Assembly (NCBI RefSeq): GCF_001874525.1
Contig: NZ_LKAQ01000004.1
Location: forward strand, 1,951,590-2,015,589
DNA: 64,000 nt
Reading direction: 5' to 3'
DNA from: Pseudodesulfovibrio hydrargyri
GTDB taxonomy: Bacteria; Desulfobacterota; Desulfovibrionia; Desulfovibrionales; Desulfovibrionaceae
Positions 26,254 through 34,720 of this stretch are shown here, one piece after another. The position numbers and the translations under genes were made by a program. Each line of letters begins with the position of its first letter. The first letter of the stretch is position 1. Below the pieces are notes generated by a model. The model saw nothing but the letters and a program-made list of their open reading frames with translations. It was not told where the DNA came from and did not search any database.

Positions 26254-27098
26254 TCCCGGAACGTCTCGCGTCCGTTTCCAGTCTCATTCGGCCCAGGGTC
26301 AGCCTGGCCGTGGCCGCCGGCAGCCTGTTCGGCGCGCTCTATCACGGCCATCTGTACGGCGGCCCGGGCCACGCCTTCACGGCGGCGGCAGGGGCCTTTC
26401 TGCTCTGCGGCGGATGCTCGGCCCTGAACCAGGTCCAGGAGCGCGGGCGCGACGCGCGCATGGAGCGCACCCGCAACCGGCCCCTGGCCTCGGGGCGGAT
26501 GCCCCCCGCCCTCGGGCTTTCGTGGGCCGGGCTGTTCGGCCTGGCCGGTCTGATACTGTTTTTCCTGTCCGGAGGATGGCCGACGCTGCTCGCCGGGCTC
26601 GGCGTGGTGGCCGTGTACAACGGCCTGTACACCCCGCTGAAACGGGTCACGCCCATGGCCCTGCTGGCCGGGGGCGTGGCCGGGGCCGCGCCGCCCGTGA
26701 CCGGCTGGCTGGCCGCCGGAGGGCCTCTTTCCGATCCGCACATCCTCGGGGTGGCCGTGATCTTCTACCTCTGGCAGGTGCCCCATTTCTGGCTGCTGGC
26801 CGAAAAGCACCGCGAGGATTACGGGCGCGCCGGGTTCGCCGTGCTCGACACCGGCCTGCCCCCGGCCTTCCGCGCCCGGCTCATGGGTGTCTGGGTGGCC
26901 GCCTATTTCGTGGGGCTGGGCTGCTTCGCGGGCCTGGCCGGACCGGCTTCCCTGCGCTGCATCGTCCTGCCCGGACTGCTTCTGGCCGGAGGGGGGGCCG
27001 CCTGGCTGGCCGCCGCCGACCGGTACAAGCCCGCCCTGGCGGCCATGCACCTGTCCCTGCCCCTGGGGCTTGCCCCGCTCCTGTTCGCCACCGTATAA
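26250..27098 (+). CDS. ctaB: Protoheme IX farnesyltransferase (heme O synthase)
   Basis: 282 residues, UbiA-fold polytopic membrane enzyme with about nine helices. The first prenyl-diphosphate motif appears as NQVQERGRDARMERTRNRPL, matching the CyoE/CtaB form N...E...D..M.RT..RPL; the second region is around KHREDYGRAGF. It adds a farnesyl group to heme b, giving heme o for the oxidase. No heme A synthase gene (ctaA) is present nearby, so the oxidase probably uses heme o. The start ATG overlaps the ctaC stop (ATGA). Confidence 0.93.
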   Translation: MIPERLASVSSLIRPRVSLAVAAGSLFGALYHGHLYGGPGHAFTAAAGAFLLCGGCSALNQVQERGRDARMERTRNRPLASGRMPPALGLSWAGLFGLAGLILFFLSGGWPTLLAGLGVVAVYNGLYTPLKRVTPMALLAGGVAGAAPPVTGWLAAGGPLSDPHILGVAVIFYLWQVPHFWLLAEKHREDYGRAGFAVLDTGLPPAFRARLMGVWVAAYFVGLGCFAGLAGPASLRCIVLPGLLLAGGGAAWLAAADRYKPALAAMHLSLPLGLAPLLFATV

Positions 27099-27114
27099 CC
27101 ATCCAAGGACGATC

Positions 27115-27537
27115 ATGCTCTGGCTCCACCCCATCCTCCAACTCGCGGCCCTGCTCATCGCCGTCCGGGTCCTGTTCATGGGCTTCAACCGGTTCCGTTT
27201 CCAGCACCTCAAGCAGAAGTGCGCCTTCAACTGGAAGGGACACGTCAAGCAGGGCAAGATCGCGGCCTGGCTGTGGATGGCCGGGCTGGTGCTCGGCCTG
27301 TACATGGCCCAGCATACCTGGGGGGCGCTGGCCCTGACCGGGCCGCACTATACGGCGGGGATGCTCATGTGGCCGTTCGTCCTGGTTGGCCTGGTCACCG
27401 GTTATCTGCTGCAAAAGCCGAGCGGCAAGCGTCCCGGCCTGGCCCTGTTCCACGGCGCGGCCAACCTGTGCGCCTTTGTCCTGGCCCTGTACCAGACCTG
27501 GTCCGGGGTGGAGGCCGTACGGTTGCTCCTGCTCTAG
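27115..27537 (+). CDS. Four-helix membrane protein, DUF4079-like
   Basis: 140 residues, four hydrophobic segments. It starts with MLWLHPILQLAAL, and the pattern LHP plus conserved His in or near helices (GHVKQGK, AQHTWG, PHYTAG and LFHGAAN) resembles DUF4079 proteins, which look like small b-type cytochromes related to the b561 fold. It is the last gene of the oxidase operon, 17 bp after ctaB, with AAGGA ribosome binding site. A part in oxidase assembly, heme handling or quinol/cytochrome electron entry is possible. Function unproven. Confidence 0.65.
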   Translation: MLWLHPILQLAALLIAVRVLFMGFNRFRFQHLKQKCAFNWKGHVKQGKIAAWLWMAGLVLGLYMAQHTWGALALTGPHYTAGMLMWPFVLVGLVTGYLLQKPSGKRPGLALFHGAANLCAFVLALYQTWSGVEAVRLLLL

Positions 27538-27558
27538 CCGCTCTGGGCGAACGCCGCG

Positions 27559-27597
27559 AAAAAACGGCCGCCTCCGACGGGAAGCGGCCGTTTTTTT
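27559..27597 (+). terminator. Bidirectional terminator after the oxidase operon
   Basis: Arms AAAAAACGGCCGC (27559-27571) and GCGGCCGTTTTTT (27584-27596). A-run and T-run flank the GC stem, so it can stop the oxidase operon from the left and the SIMPL gene from the right. Confidence 0.93.
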
Positions 27598-27611
27598 GCG
27601 CCTGTTGTCCG

Positions 27612-28322
27612 TCAGTCTTCCAGGAAATAGTCCACGCTGGTGACCACCCGGACCTTTTTGATCTCCGGGGTGTACTGGTCGCGGTCCTGGAGGGAGAAGT
27701 ATCCCTGGGAGGCCCGCCGGATGCCGCCCACGCGGGAGCCGGAGTCCTCGGCGAACTGTCTGGCCGCGTCCCGGGCGTTGCGCGTGGCCTCGGCGATCAT
27801 GTCCGGCTTGATGCCGTTCAGGCCGGTGAAGGCGAAGGTCGGCCGGAACTCGTAGTTCTGGACCAGGAGCACGCCGCGCGAGACCAGTTCCCCGGCCACG
27901 GACATGCCCTGCTTGACTTTGGCTATGTCGTTCGAGCGCACGGTGACGACCGCCTGGGCCGTGTAACGGTGGGTGGGGCGCTGGTTGGGCGAGTTATACT
28001 GGTTCTCCTGCACGCGGGGGGCCGCGTTCATGATCTCGGCCTGGCCCAGTCCCTGCTCGTTCAGGAAGGCCAGGACCTCCTTGCGGGAGGCGGCCAGGGC
28101 CGCGTCCAGGTCGGGCAGGGTGTCGGCGGCCACGCTGAAGCTGATGGGCCACATGGCCAGGTCGGCGGGCACCTCGCGCTCGGCCAGTCCCTTGACCGAG
28201 ACGTAGCGGTCCATGGCCTTGAAATCGACCAGGGCCCCGGCCAGGACCCAGCAACCGGCCACGAAGCCGACGGCCAGGATGATGCCGGTCAACAGGGAGG
28301 GGACGAGGGGTCTGTTTTCCAT
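27612..28322 (-). CDS. SIMPL (DUF541) domain periplasmic protein
   Basis: 236 residues. N-terminal hydrophobic helix (LLTGIILAVGFVAGCWVLAG) that acts as signal or anchor, then a SIMPL/DUF541 domain starting with YVSVKGLAEREVPADLA and including the late motif VRVVTSVDYFLED. SIMPL proteins form oligomeric periplasmic shells, and some affect oxidative stress or signalling; a defined activity is not established. A GGAAG site precedes the start. It stands alone, convergent with the oxidase operon. Confidence 0.85.
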   Translation of the reverse strand: MENRPLVPSLLTGIILAVGFVAGCWVLAGALVDFKAMDRYVSVKGLAEREVPADLAMWPISFSVAADTLPDLDAALAASRKEVLAFLNEQGLGQAEIMNAAPRVQENQYNSPNQRPTHRYTAQAVVTVRSNDIAKVKQGMSVAGELVSRGVLLVQNYEFRPTFAFTGLNGIKPDMIAEATRNARDAARQFAEDSGSRVGGIRRASQGYFSLQDRDQYTPEIKKVRVVTSVDYFLED

Positions 28323-28452
28323 GATGCTTCCTTTTGGTTGGGGATGCCGTCCAGTTTTAAACCCTACCGCGTTCGTCCGGGCCAGGCAAGGTGCGGAAGC
28401 GGGCGAGTGCGGTGCACGATCTTCGATGAGGAGTGCCGGTTATTTAAAAAAC

Positions 28453-28481
28453 TTGAGAGCGGAACGTGTTTACGCTATATA
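28453..28481 (+). promoter_or_regulatory. Sigma-70-type promoter for the SDR gene
   Basis: TTGAGA (28453-28458), 17-bp spacer, TATATA (28476-28481). Four of six -35 and five of six -10 bases fit the consensus at ideal spacing, inside an AT-rich island. The predicted start is near 28489, giving an 80-nt leader to ATG 28569. Confidence 0.65.
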
Positions 28482-28506
28482 CATCTATAAAGAAAGAATA
28501 GTTTTG

Positions 28507-28526
28507 TCTTGTTGATTTCGACAAGA
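28507..28526. promoter_or_regulatory. Palindrome just downstream of the SDR promoter
   Basis: TCTTGT-TGATTTCG-ACAAGA, perfect 6-bp arms, about 20 bp after the predicted transcription start. The position fits a repressor site or a leader hairpin. Regulator unknown. Confidence 0.35.
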
Positions 28527-28568
28527 AAAAAGCCGGGAAACCAGCTATGACCAGAGGGAAAATAAACG

Positions 28569-29270
28569 ATGAAGAAAATGCCGGAAGGCAAATCCGCTCT
28601 CATTATCGGAGCGTCAAGAGGGCTTGGTCTTGCAATAGCGCGGGAACTGCTGGAGCGCGGTTGGAACGTGGCCGCAACGGTTCGCAGTGGAAAAACCGGG
28701 TTGCACACGCTTGCGGAGACATTCCCCAAAGCGCTTGAAATTGAATATCTCGATATTACGGACGCCGATCAAATCGCGGGCCTGAAAACGCGATTGCAGG
28801 GTAGGGATTTCGACCTGCTTTTCGTCAACGCCGGTGTTGCGAATAAAAACGGGATGAGCGAAACGATCGGCGAAATCACGGCCGAAGAGTTTGTCCGGGT
28901 CATGACCATAAACGCCCTTTGGCCCATGAAAGTGCTGGAGGCATTTTCCGGCATGGCCCGCTCCGGCGGCGTTATCGGTGCCATGTCCTCCGGGCAGGGC
29001 AGCGTTGCGGATAACGAGAGAGGCGGGAACGACGTTTATCGGGCAAGCAAGGCGGCTCTCAACATGCTGATGCGAAGTTTTGCCTCGCGCCATCCCCAGC
29101 AGGCGTTGCTGCTGCTTGCGCCGGGCTGGGTAAAAACGGATATGGGTGGATCGGAAGCCGCATTCTCCATCGAAGATGTCATCCCCGACATCGTGAATAC
29201 AATGGTTTCCCGGCAAGGAGAAAAAGGCCTGCGCTACCTCGACCGCTTTGGCAAACCGATCCAGTGGTGA
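28569..29270 (+). CDS. Short-chain dehydrogenase/reductase
   Basis: 233 residues, classical SDR Rossmann enzyme. Cofactor motif IIGASRGLGLAIAREL near the N-terminus, VNAGVAN (NAG motif), catalytic Ser in AMSSGQGS and Y-x-x-x-K in VYRASKAALNM. It oxidises or reduces an unknown small alcohol/carbonyl with NAD(P). Base composition is clearly lower in GC, with more A/T third positions (AAA, GAA, ATT) than neighbours, and its promoter zone is AT-rich, which suggests acquisition by transfer. It lies in its own unit before the two exported thiol proteins. Confidence 0.9.
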   Translation: MKKMPEGKSALIIGASRGLGLAIARELLERGWNVAATVRSGKTGLHTLAETFPKALEIEYLDITDADQIAGLKTRLQGRDFDLLFVNAGVANKNGMSETIGEITAEEFVRVMTINALWPMKVLEAFSGMARSGGVIGAMSSGQGSVADNERGGNDVYRASKAALNMLMRSFASRHPQQALLLLAPGWVKTDMGGSEAAFSIEDVIPDIVNTMVSRQGEKGLRYLDRFGKPIQW

Positions 29271-29341
29271 ATTGCAGCGGAGGAAAACATGAGTGCATCG
29301 ACACCCCAGGGGCAACGCACCGCAACCGAAGAGGAAAGCAC

Positions 29342-29887
29342 ATGAAAAAATACTCCCTCACCCTGGCCGCCTGCCTGATCGCGCTGGCCGCCGTACTGGC
29401 CGCGCCCGCCATGGCCCTAGACGTTTTCCCCGACGTGGCGCTTCAGGGCAAGATCAGCCCGGAGCAGCGCCAGTACCTGGGCGTCCCGGACGGCGACATC
29501 CGGCTTTCGGACATCAACGCGGACTTCGTGCTTGTGGAGGTCTTCAGCATGTACTGCCCCATCTGCCAGCACGACGCGCCCGGGGTGAACGACATGTTCG
29601 CCCGGACCCTGGCCTCGGACCAGGCGGGCAAGGTCCGGTTCGTGGGCATCGGGGCGGGCAACACGCCCTTCGAGGTGGCCTTCTACCGCAAGAAGTTCGA
29701 CGTCCAGTTCCCGCTCTTCGAGGACCCGGACTACACGGCCCACAAGGCCGTGGGCAACGTGGGCACCCCGGCCTACTACCTGGTGGACCTGCGCGACCGC
29801 AAGCGGGCCGTCCTGGTCTTCCACGAGGGAGAGATCAAGGACAAGGAAGCGTTTTTGAAGAACATGCTGGAGCTGGCCGGGAAGTAG
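29342..29887 (+). CDS. Exported TlpA/redoxin-like thioredoxin-fold protein
   Basis: 181 residues from ATG 29342 (GAGGAAAG upstream). Sec signal [20 protein letters not shown] with cleavage after AMA. Thioredoxin fold with active site C-P-I-C in [13 protein letters not shown] and cis-Pro in [11 protein letters not shown]. The CPxC pair suggests a periplasmic thiol-disulfide reductase or resistance protein of the TlpA/redoxin group. It is followed after 8 bp by a secreted peroxiredoxin, and the two probably work together, one as reductant of the other or both in periplasmic redox defence. Confidence 0.88.
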   Translation: MKKYSLTLAACLIALAAVLAAPAMALDVFPDVALQGKISPEQRQYLGVPDGDIRLSDINADFVLVEVFSMYCPICQHDAPGVNDMFARTLASDQAGKVRFVGIGAGNTPFEVAFYRKKFDVQFPLFEDPDYTAHKAVGNVGTPAYYLVDLRDRKRAVLVFHEGEIKDKEAFLKNMLELAGK

Positions 29888-29895
29888 GGGGAGTT

Positions 29896-30489
29896 ATGAG
29901 ACGCGCGCCGCTTTTCTCCCTGTTCGCCTGCGGCTTGCTGGCTTGGAGTCTGCTGGCTTCCGTGGCCCTGGCGGATGACCTGGAGACCTTCGACCCAGGC
30001 CGTCTCAAACCCACGGATTCGACCCTCAAGGTCAAAGTCGGCGACGCGGCACCGGACTTCACCCTGCCCGCGATCCAAGGAGGGACGGTCACCCTGAGCG
30101 ACTATCGCGGCAAGAAGAACGTGGTCCTGTCCTTTGTCCCGGCGGCCTGGACCCCGGTCTGCTCGGACCAGTGGCCGGGCTACAACCTGGCCCTGGACAT
30201 GTTCCGCGCGCTGGATGCCGAGATACTCGGCATCAGCGAGGACAACACCCCGTCACAGGCCATGTGGGTCAAGGCCATGCACGGGCTCGGCTTCCCGGTG
30301 CTGTCGGATTTCTGGCCCCACGGCAAGGTGGCCGGGGCCCTGGGCATCCTGCGCTCGGACGGCATGGCCGAGCGGGCCATCGTGATCGTCGATAAACAGG
30401 GTGTGATCCGCTACATCGACGTCCACGACATCAATTCGCGCCCCGATCTGGGGACCATCATCCACGAACTGGAAAAGCTCGCCCCGTAG
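29896..30489 (+). CDS. Exported AhpC/TSA-family peroxiredoxin
   Basis: 197 residues with a signal peptide ([21 protein letters not shown]). The mature protein is a peroxiredoxin of the AhpE/PrxQ-like group: [16 protein letters not shown], peroxidatic site [12 protein letters not shown] (Cys preceded by T-P-V), and the conserved Arg of [11 protein letters not shown]. No second Cys follows, so it is a 1-Cys type that needs an external thiol, plausibly the CPIC protein encoded 8 bp upstream. Most peroxiredoxins are cytoplasmic; export is unusual and suits a periplasm rich in reactive cytochromes. Confidence 0.88.
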   Translation: MRRAPLFSLFACGLLAWSLLASVALADDLETFDPGRLKPTDSTLKVKVGDAAPDFTLPAIQGGTVTLSDYRGKKNVVLSFVPAAWTPVCSDQWPGYNLALDMFRALDAEILGISEDNTPSQAMWVKAMHGLGFPVLSDFWPHGKVAGALGILRSDGMAERAIVIVDKQGVIRYIDVHDINSRPDLGTIIHELEKLAP

Positions 30490-30491
30490 GA

Positions 30492-31208
30492 CTAGGCGTC
30501 CGTCAGCGTCTCCCGGCCCTGGTCGAACAGCTCGGCGTACCGGGTGATGCCCAGGGCCTCGAACACGGACCGGAAGTTGCTCGACAGCCCGGCCAGGTAG
30601 ACCCGCGTTCCCGAACCCGCGTTGCCGCGCAGCAGTTCGGTCAGGCCGGTGATGCCCGCGCCGTTGATCGAGGCGTTCTTCTCGAACTCGATGAGCACGG
30701 CCTCCTTGTCCATGGCCATGGCCTTTTCAAAGGCCTCTGTCAGCCGGGGCATTGTCATGGCCGAGACGTTGCCGCGCACGCCTATGACCGCGGCCCGGTT
30801 CTTCTCCTCCAGGACCACCTGTCCCTCGCTGTTGCGCGCGATGGTCATGCGCTCCTTCGCGCGGGTCAGGGCCTTTTCCAGGGCCTCGCGCTTGAGCGGC
30901 TTGTTGATGAAGTCCGTGGCGTCGAGGTTCAGGGCCTGGATGGCCAGGTCCATGTCGCCGTGCCCGGTGATGACGATGACCTCGGTGGCCGGGTTGAGCT
31001 TCTTGATCGCCTTCAGGGCCTCTATGCCGTCCATGATCGGCATCTTGATGTCCGTCAGCACCAGGTCCGGGGACTCGCGCCGGAAGGTCTCGACCCCCTC
31101 CAGGCCGTTCTCGGCGGTCAGCACCTCGTAGCCGTAGGCCGAGAGCAGGAGGGTGAACATCTTCAGGGTGGGCCGTTCGTCGTCTATGACCAGTACTTTA
31201 TCGCTCAT
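30492..31208 (-). CDS. Response regulator with STAS output domain
   Basis: 238 residues. Receiver domain 1-120 with D9/D10, phosphoacceptor D53 (LVLTDIKMP), VITGHGD and INKPLK; then a STAS domain (about 130-235; anti-anti-sigma fold) with SINGAGITGLTELLRG and LGITRYAELF. STAS output suggests partner switching with an anti-sigma factor or a phosphatase rather than direct DNA binding. A Ser lies at the usual phosphorylation region (ASINGAG). Its start overlaps the kinase stop by 4 bp (ATGA), so it is the cognate regulator. Confidence 0.88.
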   Translation of the reverse strand: MSDKVLVIDDERPTLKMFTLLLSAYGYEVLTAENGLEGVETFRRESPDLVLTDIKMPIMDGIEALKAIKKLNPATEVIVITGHGDMDLAIQALNLDATDFINKPLKREALEKALTRAKERMTIARNSEGQVVLEEKNRAAVIGVRGNVSAMTMPRLTEAFEKAMAMDKEAVLIEFEKNASINGAGITGLTELLRGNAGSGTRVYLAGLSSNFRSVFEALGITRYAELFDQGRETLTDA

Positions 31209-33211
31209 GCCTTGGTCTCTCCTCGCGCGGCGGCCGGGAACTCCATGCGGAAGACCGTGCCGCGCCCCTTGGTGCTGTCTATGCGGATTTCCCCGCCGTA
31301 ATCCTTGATGATGCCGTAGGTGATCGCCAGGCCCAGGCCCATGCCCTGGCCCGCTTCCTTGGTGGTGAAAAACGGTTCGAATATCTTCTGCTGGTCCATC
31401 TCGTCGATGCCGCCGCCCGTGTCCTCCACCTCAATGAATACCTTGTCCTCGCGGTTGCCCGTGCGGATGATGATCCGCCGGTCGCCGCCGGTGTCGGCGT
31501 TGGACACGTCGTTGATGGCGTCGCGGGCGTTGGTCACCAGGTTGAAGAGGACCTGCTGCAGCCGGTTGGAGTGGGCCCGCACCGGGGACAATCCGGCGAC
31601 CAGTTCCAGCTCGAAGCGGATGTTCTCCAGCTCGAACTGCCGCCGGACCATGGACAGGACCGCGCGCACCGGCTGGTTCAGGTCCACGGACTCCTCGATC
31701 AGGTCGGACTTGCGGCCGAAGGAGCGCAGGGTGTCGATGATCTCGGCGGCCCGGTCCACCTGGGACGATATCTCGTTGACCACCTCCCCGAAATGCTCCT
31801 TGGGTATCTCCAGGTCCTCCTCCCACATCATGGACAGGAATTCGCTGCCCACCTTGATGGCGTTGAGGGGCTGGTTGATCTCGTGGGCCACGCCCGCGGA
31901 CATCTCGCCCAGAGACTTCATCTTGGCCGCCTGGATGAGCTGGGCGTCCTTCTCGATGAGTTCGGTGATGTCCGTGACCGCGATGATGATCGCCTGCCTG
32001 CCCCGGTAGGAGATGGGGCAGGCGTGCATGTTCACGAAGAAGGGCTCGCCGCCGTTCTTGTAGTGCAGCCGCTTGGGGTAGTAGACGCACCCGCCGCCGC
32101 CCTCGGTGAAGAAGTCCAGGCAGGCCGCGTTGTGCTCCGGGCCGAGGGCCAGGAAGGGCATGTCCATGAGCTGCTCGCGGGGGTAGCCGTAGAGCTCGGT
32201 GGTCCGGGGGTTGGCGTCGCGGATGGTCCCGCTGGCGCAGTCCACCACGAAGATCGGGTCCGGGCCCGAATCGAACAGGGAGCGGTACTTCTCCTCGGAC
32301 TCGCGCAGCCTGCGGCGGTACAGCTTGATGGACCAGACCATGTTTCGGAAGGAGTCGCCGAGCTGGACCACCTCGTCGCCCGTATGCTTGCGGTAGAAGG
32401 CGCAGTCAGCGCACTTGCGGTGGGTTTCGGCGGGCGTCTGGCCGCTGCGCGACTGGTCGAAGTGCCAGCAGGGCAGGTCCGTGTTGGAAAAGGCCGGGCA
32501 TTCGGCCGAGTCCCAGTCCTCGCCCGAGCCGAGCTTGAGCGGGATGTCGAAGTTGCCCCGGCTGATCTCGTCGGACAGCCGGGTCAGGTCCGAGACCGGC
32601 TTGGTGATGTACTTGGACAGCCAGGAGGACAGGATGATGGTGATGATCACCACGGCCGAGATGAAGCCGAGGAAGGCCACGCGCAGCTTGCCCACCAGGG
32701 CGTCGATGTGCCGCTTGTTCAGCCCCACGTGGACCGTGCCGATGCGGTACAGTCCCTCGTTGATGGCCGCGGCCAGATCGTAGACCTCCTGGTCGCCCAG
32801 CTCCATGAGCTTGATGGAGTCGGGTTTCCCCGGCGGCAGGGTGTTGGCGCGCAGGTTGTCGGGCAGCCTGTGGGTCAGGGTGTGGGCCAGGATGTTGCCC
32901 GCCTGGTCCTCGATGAAGATGTAGGCCACCAGATCCTTGCGTTGCCTGAGCCGGGCCTCGTCGAAGATGAGCACCAGCAGCCTGGGGATGTCGTTGTCCA
33001 AAAGGTAGGAGCCGCCGCGCTCGGCCACGGAGTGGGCGATGGCGAAGCCGCGCATCTCCAACTCGTTGGTCAGGGAGGAGACCAGGATCCAGCGCGAGAT
33101 CAGGGCGATGGCCACGGAGATGAACAGGACCGCGGCCAGCATGGAGAAGAGCAGTTTCTCGCGCAGGCCGATGCGGGTGAACCGGGCGGTTATGCGTTCG
33201 CCCAGGGTCAT
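31205..33211 (-). CDS. Histidine kinase with HAMP, Cys-rich 2CW-like and PAS domains
   Basis: 668 residues. Two membrane helices (about 22-45 and 180-203) bracket a periplasmic sensor of about 135 residues; then HAMP, a Cys-rich segment of about 45 residues ([18 protein letters not shown]), PAS, and a full kinase core (H-box [42 protein letters not shown]). The Cys pattern fits the '2CW' module and could bind a metal or sense redox state on the cytoplasmic side. Overlaps of 4 bp with the genes on both sides tie it to an upstream solute-binding lipoprotein and a downstream receiver-STAS protein. Confidence 0.9.
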   Translation of the reverse strand: MTLGERITARFTRIGLREKLLFSMLAAVLFISVAIALISRWILVSSLTNELEMRGFAIAHSVAERGGSYLLDNDIPRLLVLIFDEARLRQRKDLVAYIFIEDQAGNILAHTLTHRLPDNLRANTLPPGKPDSIKLMELGDQEVYDLAAAINEGLYRIGTVHVGLNKRHIDALVGKLRVAFLGFISAVVIITIILSSWLSKYITKPVSDLTRLSDEISRGNFDIPLKLGSGEDWDSAECPAFSNTDLPCWHFDQSRSGQTPAETHRKCADCAFYRKHTGDEVVQLGDSFRNMVWSIKLYRRRLRESEEKYRSLFDSGPDPIFVVDCASGTIRDANPRTTELYGYPREQLMDMPFLALGPEHNAACLDFFTEGGGGCVYYPKRLHYKNGGEPFFVNMHACPISYRGRQAIIIAVTDITELIEKDAQLIQAAKMKSLGEMSAGVAHEINQPLNAIKVGSEFLSMMWEEDLEIPKEHFGEVVNEISSQVDRAAEIIDTLRSFGRKSDLIEESVDLNQPVRAVLSMVRRQFELENIRFELELVAGLSPVRAHSNRLQQVLFNLVTNARDAINDVSNADTGGDRRIIIRTGNREDKVFIEVEDTGGGIDEMDQQKIFEPFFTTKEAGQGMGLGLAITYGIIKDYGGEIRIDSTKGRGTVFRMEFPAAARGETKA

Positions 33212-34431
33212 TGCGGGCCCCCCAGCTCGCGCTTGAATTCGGCCCAGTCCGTGAACGGGATGAACTTTCCGTCGTACAGCTTGGTGAAATGGATGGCGTC
33301 CAGCCCCTGCCGGTCGTAGGGGCCGTAGGTAATGGTCAGGTTCGGCCCGAGCTTGAAGTCCTTGATGGACTCGATGGCCCGGATGAATCCTTCCCGGGTC
33401 AGGTCGCGGCCCGCCCGGCGCAGCCCCTCGACCAGGATCTCGGCGTTGAGGAACCCCTCCAGCCCGACGAAGCTCGGGGTGTCGTCCGGGTAGTAGCGCC
33501 GAAGCAGCTTGACGTAGTTGGAGGCCGAGTCGTTTTTGTCGTCCGACTCCTCGGGCTGGGGGACCACCTGGGACATGAACACGTGGGCCGGGGAGGCCCT
33601 GCCCACGCGCCAGGCCAGTTCCTCGGCGCCGACAAAGGAGACCGTGTAGAAGATCGGGTTGTAGCCCTCCTCCTCGGACAGGTTGATGAACCTCGCGCAG
33701 GCCCCGTAGGTGCCGATCATGACAATGGCCTCGGCCCCGGACCTGCGGATGCGGTCCAGGCCGTCCTGAACGTCCAGGGTGCCCCGGATGTAGGAGCCGC
33801 GCGCCACGGGCTCCAGCTCGAATCTCTTGAGCGCCAGCTCGGTGCCGATCAGGCCGTCGAAGCCGTAGGCGTCATATTGGTAGAAGACCGCGATCTTGGT
33901 CAGCCCCAGGTCCTCGACCATGTGCCGGACAGCGGCCATGGTCTCCTGGTAGTAGGAGGCCCGGATGTTGATGACGTAGCGGTTGGGCGGCTGCCTGAGC
34001 GCGTTGGCCCCGGTGAACATGCCGATGAGCGGAATGCGCGCGTCCTCCACCAGGGGCAGGGCCTTGATGGTGGTCGGAGTGCCCACGTAGCAGAACAGGG
34101 CGAAGACGTCCCTGTCGACGATGAACCGCTGGGTGTTGGCCAGGCACTGGGGCGGGTCGTAGGAGTCGTCCTCGACCTCGATCCGGATTTTGCGGCCGTG
34201 TACGCCGCCCTGTTCGTTGACGTGACGGATGTAGGCCCGCGCGCCCCGCAGGGTCTGCGTGCCGAGGTAGCCCGCGTGGCCGGACAGGGTCAGGGAGGAG
34301 CCCAGGGTTATCAGATCGTCGGTCACCCCCGGGGTTCCGCCTTTCTCCTCGGCGGTCCTCCGTGATCGGTCGCACCCCCCGAGGGCCAGCGCCAGGCAGA
34401 TGAGGATGCAGATAAGCGGGACGTTTCGCAC
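33208..34431 (-). CDS. Solute-binding lipoprotein (branched-chain amino acid type)
   Basis: 407 residues from GTG 34431. This start is preferred over earlier in-frame ones because GGAG lies 8 nt upstream and it begins the lipoprotein signal VPLICILICLALALGGC. The mature protein is a type I periplasmic binding protein of the Peripla_BP_6 / LivJ kind (ITLGSSLTLSGHAGYLG, GARAYIRHVNEQGGVHGR, ADAYGF-like FYQYDAYGFDG and SFVGLEGFLNAEILVEGL). No permease or ATPase genes are near. The stop overlaps the histidine kinase start, so it is better read as a sensory subunit presenting a small ligand (amino acid, amide or similar) to that kinase. Confidence 0.9.
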   Translation of the reverse strand: MRNVPLICILICLALALGGCDRSRRTAEEKGGTPGVTDDLITLGSSLTLSGHAGYLGTQTLRGARAYIRHVNEQGGVHGRKIRIEVEDDSYDPPQCLANTQRFIVDRDVFALFCYVGTPTTIKALPLVEDARIPLIGMFTGANALRQPPNRYVINIRASYYQETMAAVRHMVEDLGLTKIAVFYQYDAYGFDGLIGTELALKRFELEPVARGSYIRGTLDVQDGLDRIRRSGAEAIVMIGTYGACARFINLSEEEGYNPIFYTVSFVGAEELAWRVGRASPAHVFMSQVVPQPEESDDKNDSASNYVKLLRRYYPDDTPSFVGLEGFLNAEILVEGLRRAGRDLTREGFIRAIESIKDFKLGPNLTITYGPYDRQGLDAIHFTKLYDGKFIPFTDWAEFKRELGGPQ

Positions 34432-34556
34432 GGTTCGGCTCCATGTTGGGGGCGGCGGCCAGGGATCGCCACTACCCGTTACCGTCTCGCCGGTCAAAAG
34501 ACAAGAAAGACCCTTTTCCCCACAAAGCAACATCGTCCGTCCTCCCGTATTCGGGG

Positions 34557-34590
34557 GAAAAGACCCCGGCAGAACATGCCTGCCGGGGTC
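34557..34590 (-). terminator. Terminator-like hairpin after fdhAB
   Basis: Arms GACCCCGGCA (34562-34571) and TGCCGGGGTC (34581-34590); on the minus strand followed by TTTTCCCC. It is the only T-tailed hairpin downstream of fdhB. Confidence 0.6.
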
Positions 34591-34682
34591 ATAAGAAACT
34601 CCGCTTGCCCCGGTTGCCCATGAGGCCGCCGGACGGTGTGGCTTACGGAGGTGTTCCCGCATTGAGCGTTCGAGATGGAGGA

Positions 34683-34710
34683 CCCCGGCGCGGGGGAGCC
34701 CGCGCCGGGG
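34683..34710. terminator. Very stable GC hairpin at the fdhB 3' end
   Basis: Perfect 12-bp arms CCCCGGCGCGGG (34683-34694) and CCCGCGCCGGGG (34699-34710), loop GGAG, 10 bp after the fdhB stop on the minus strand. No T-run, so it may act as a 3' stabiliser or as the first part of a Rho-type end. Confidence 0.55.
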
Positions 34711-34720
34711 GAGGGGATCG

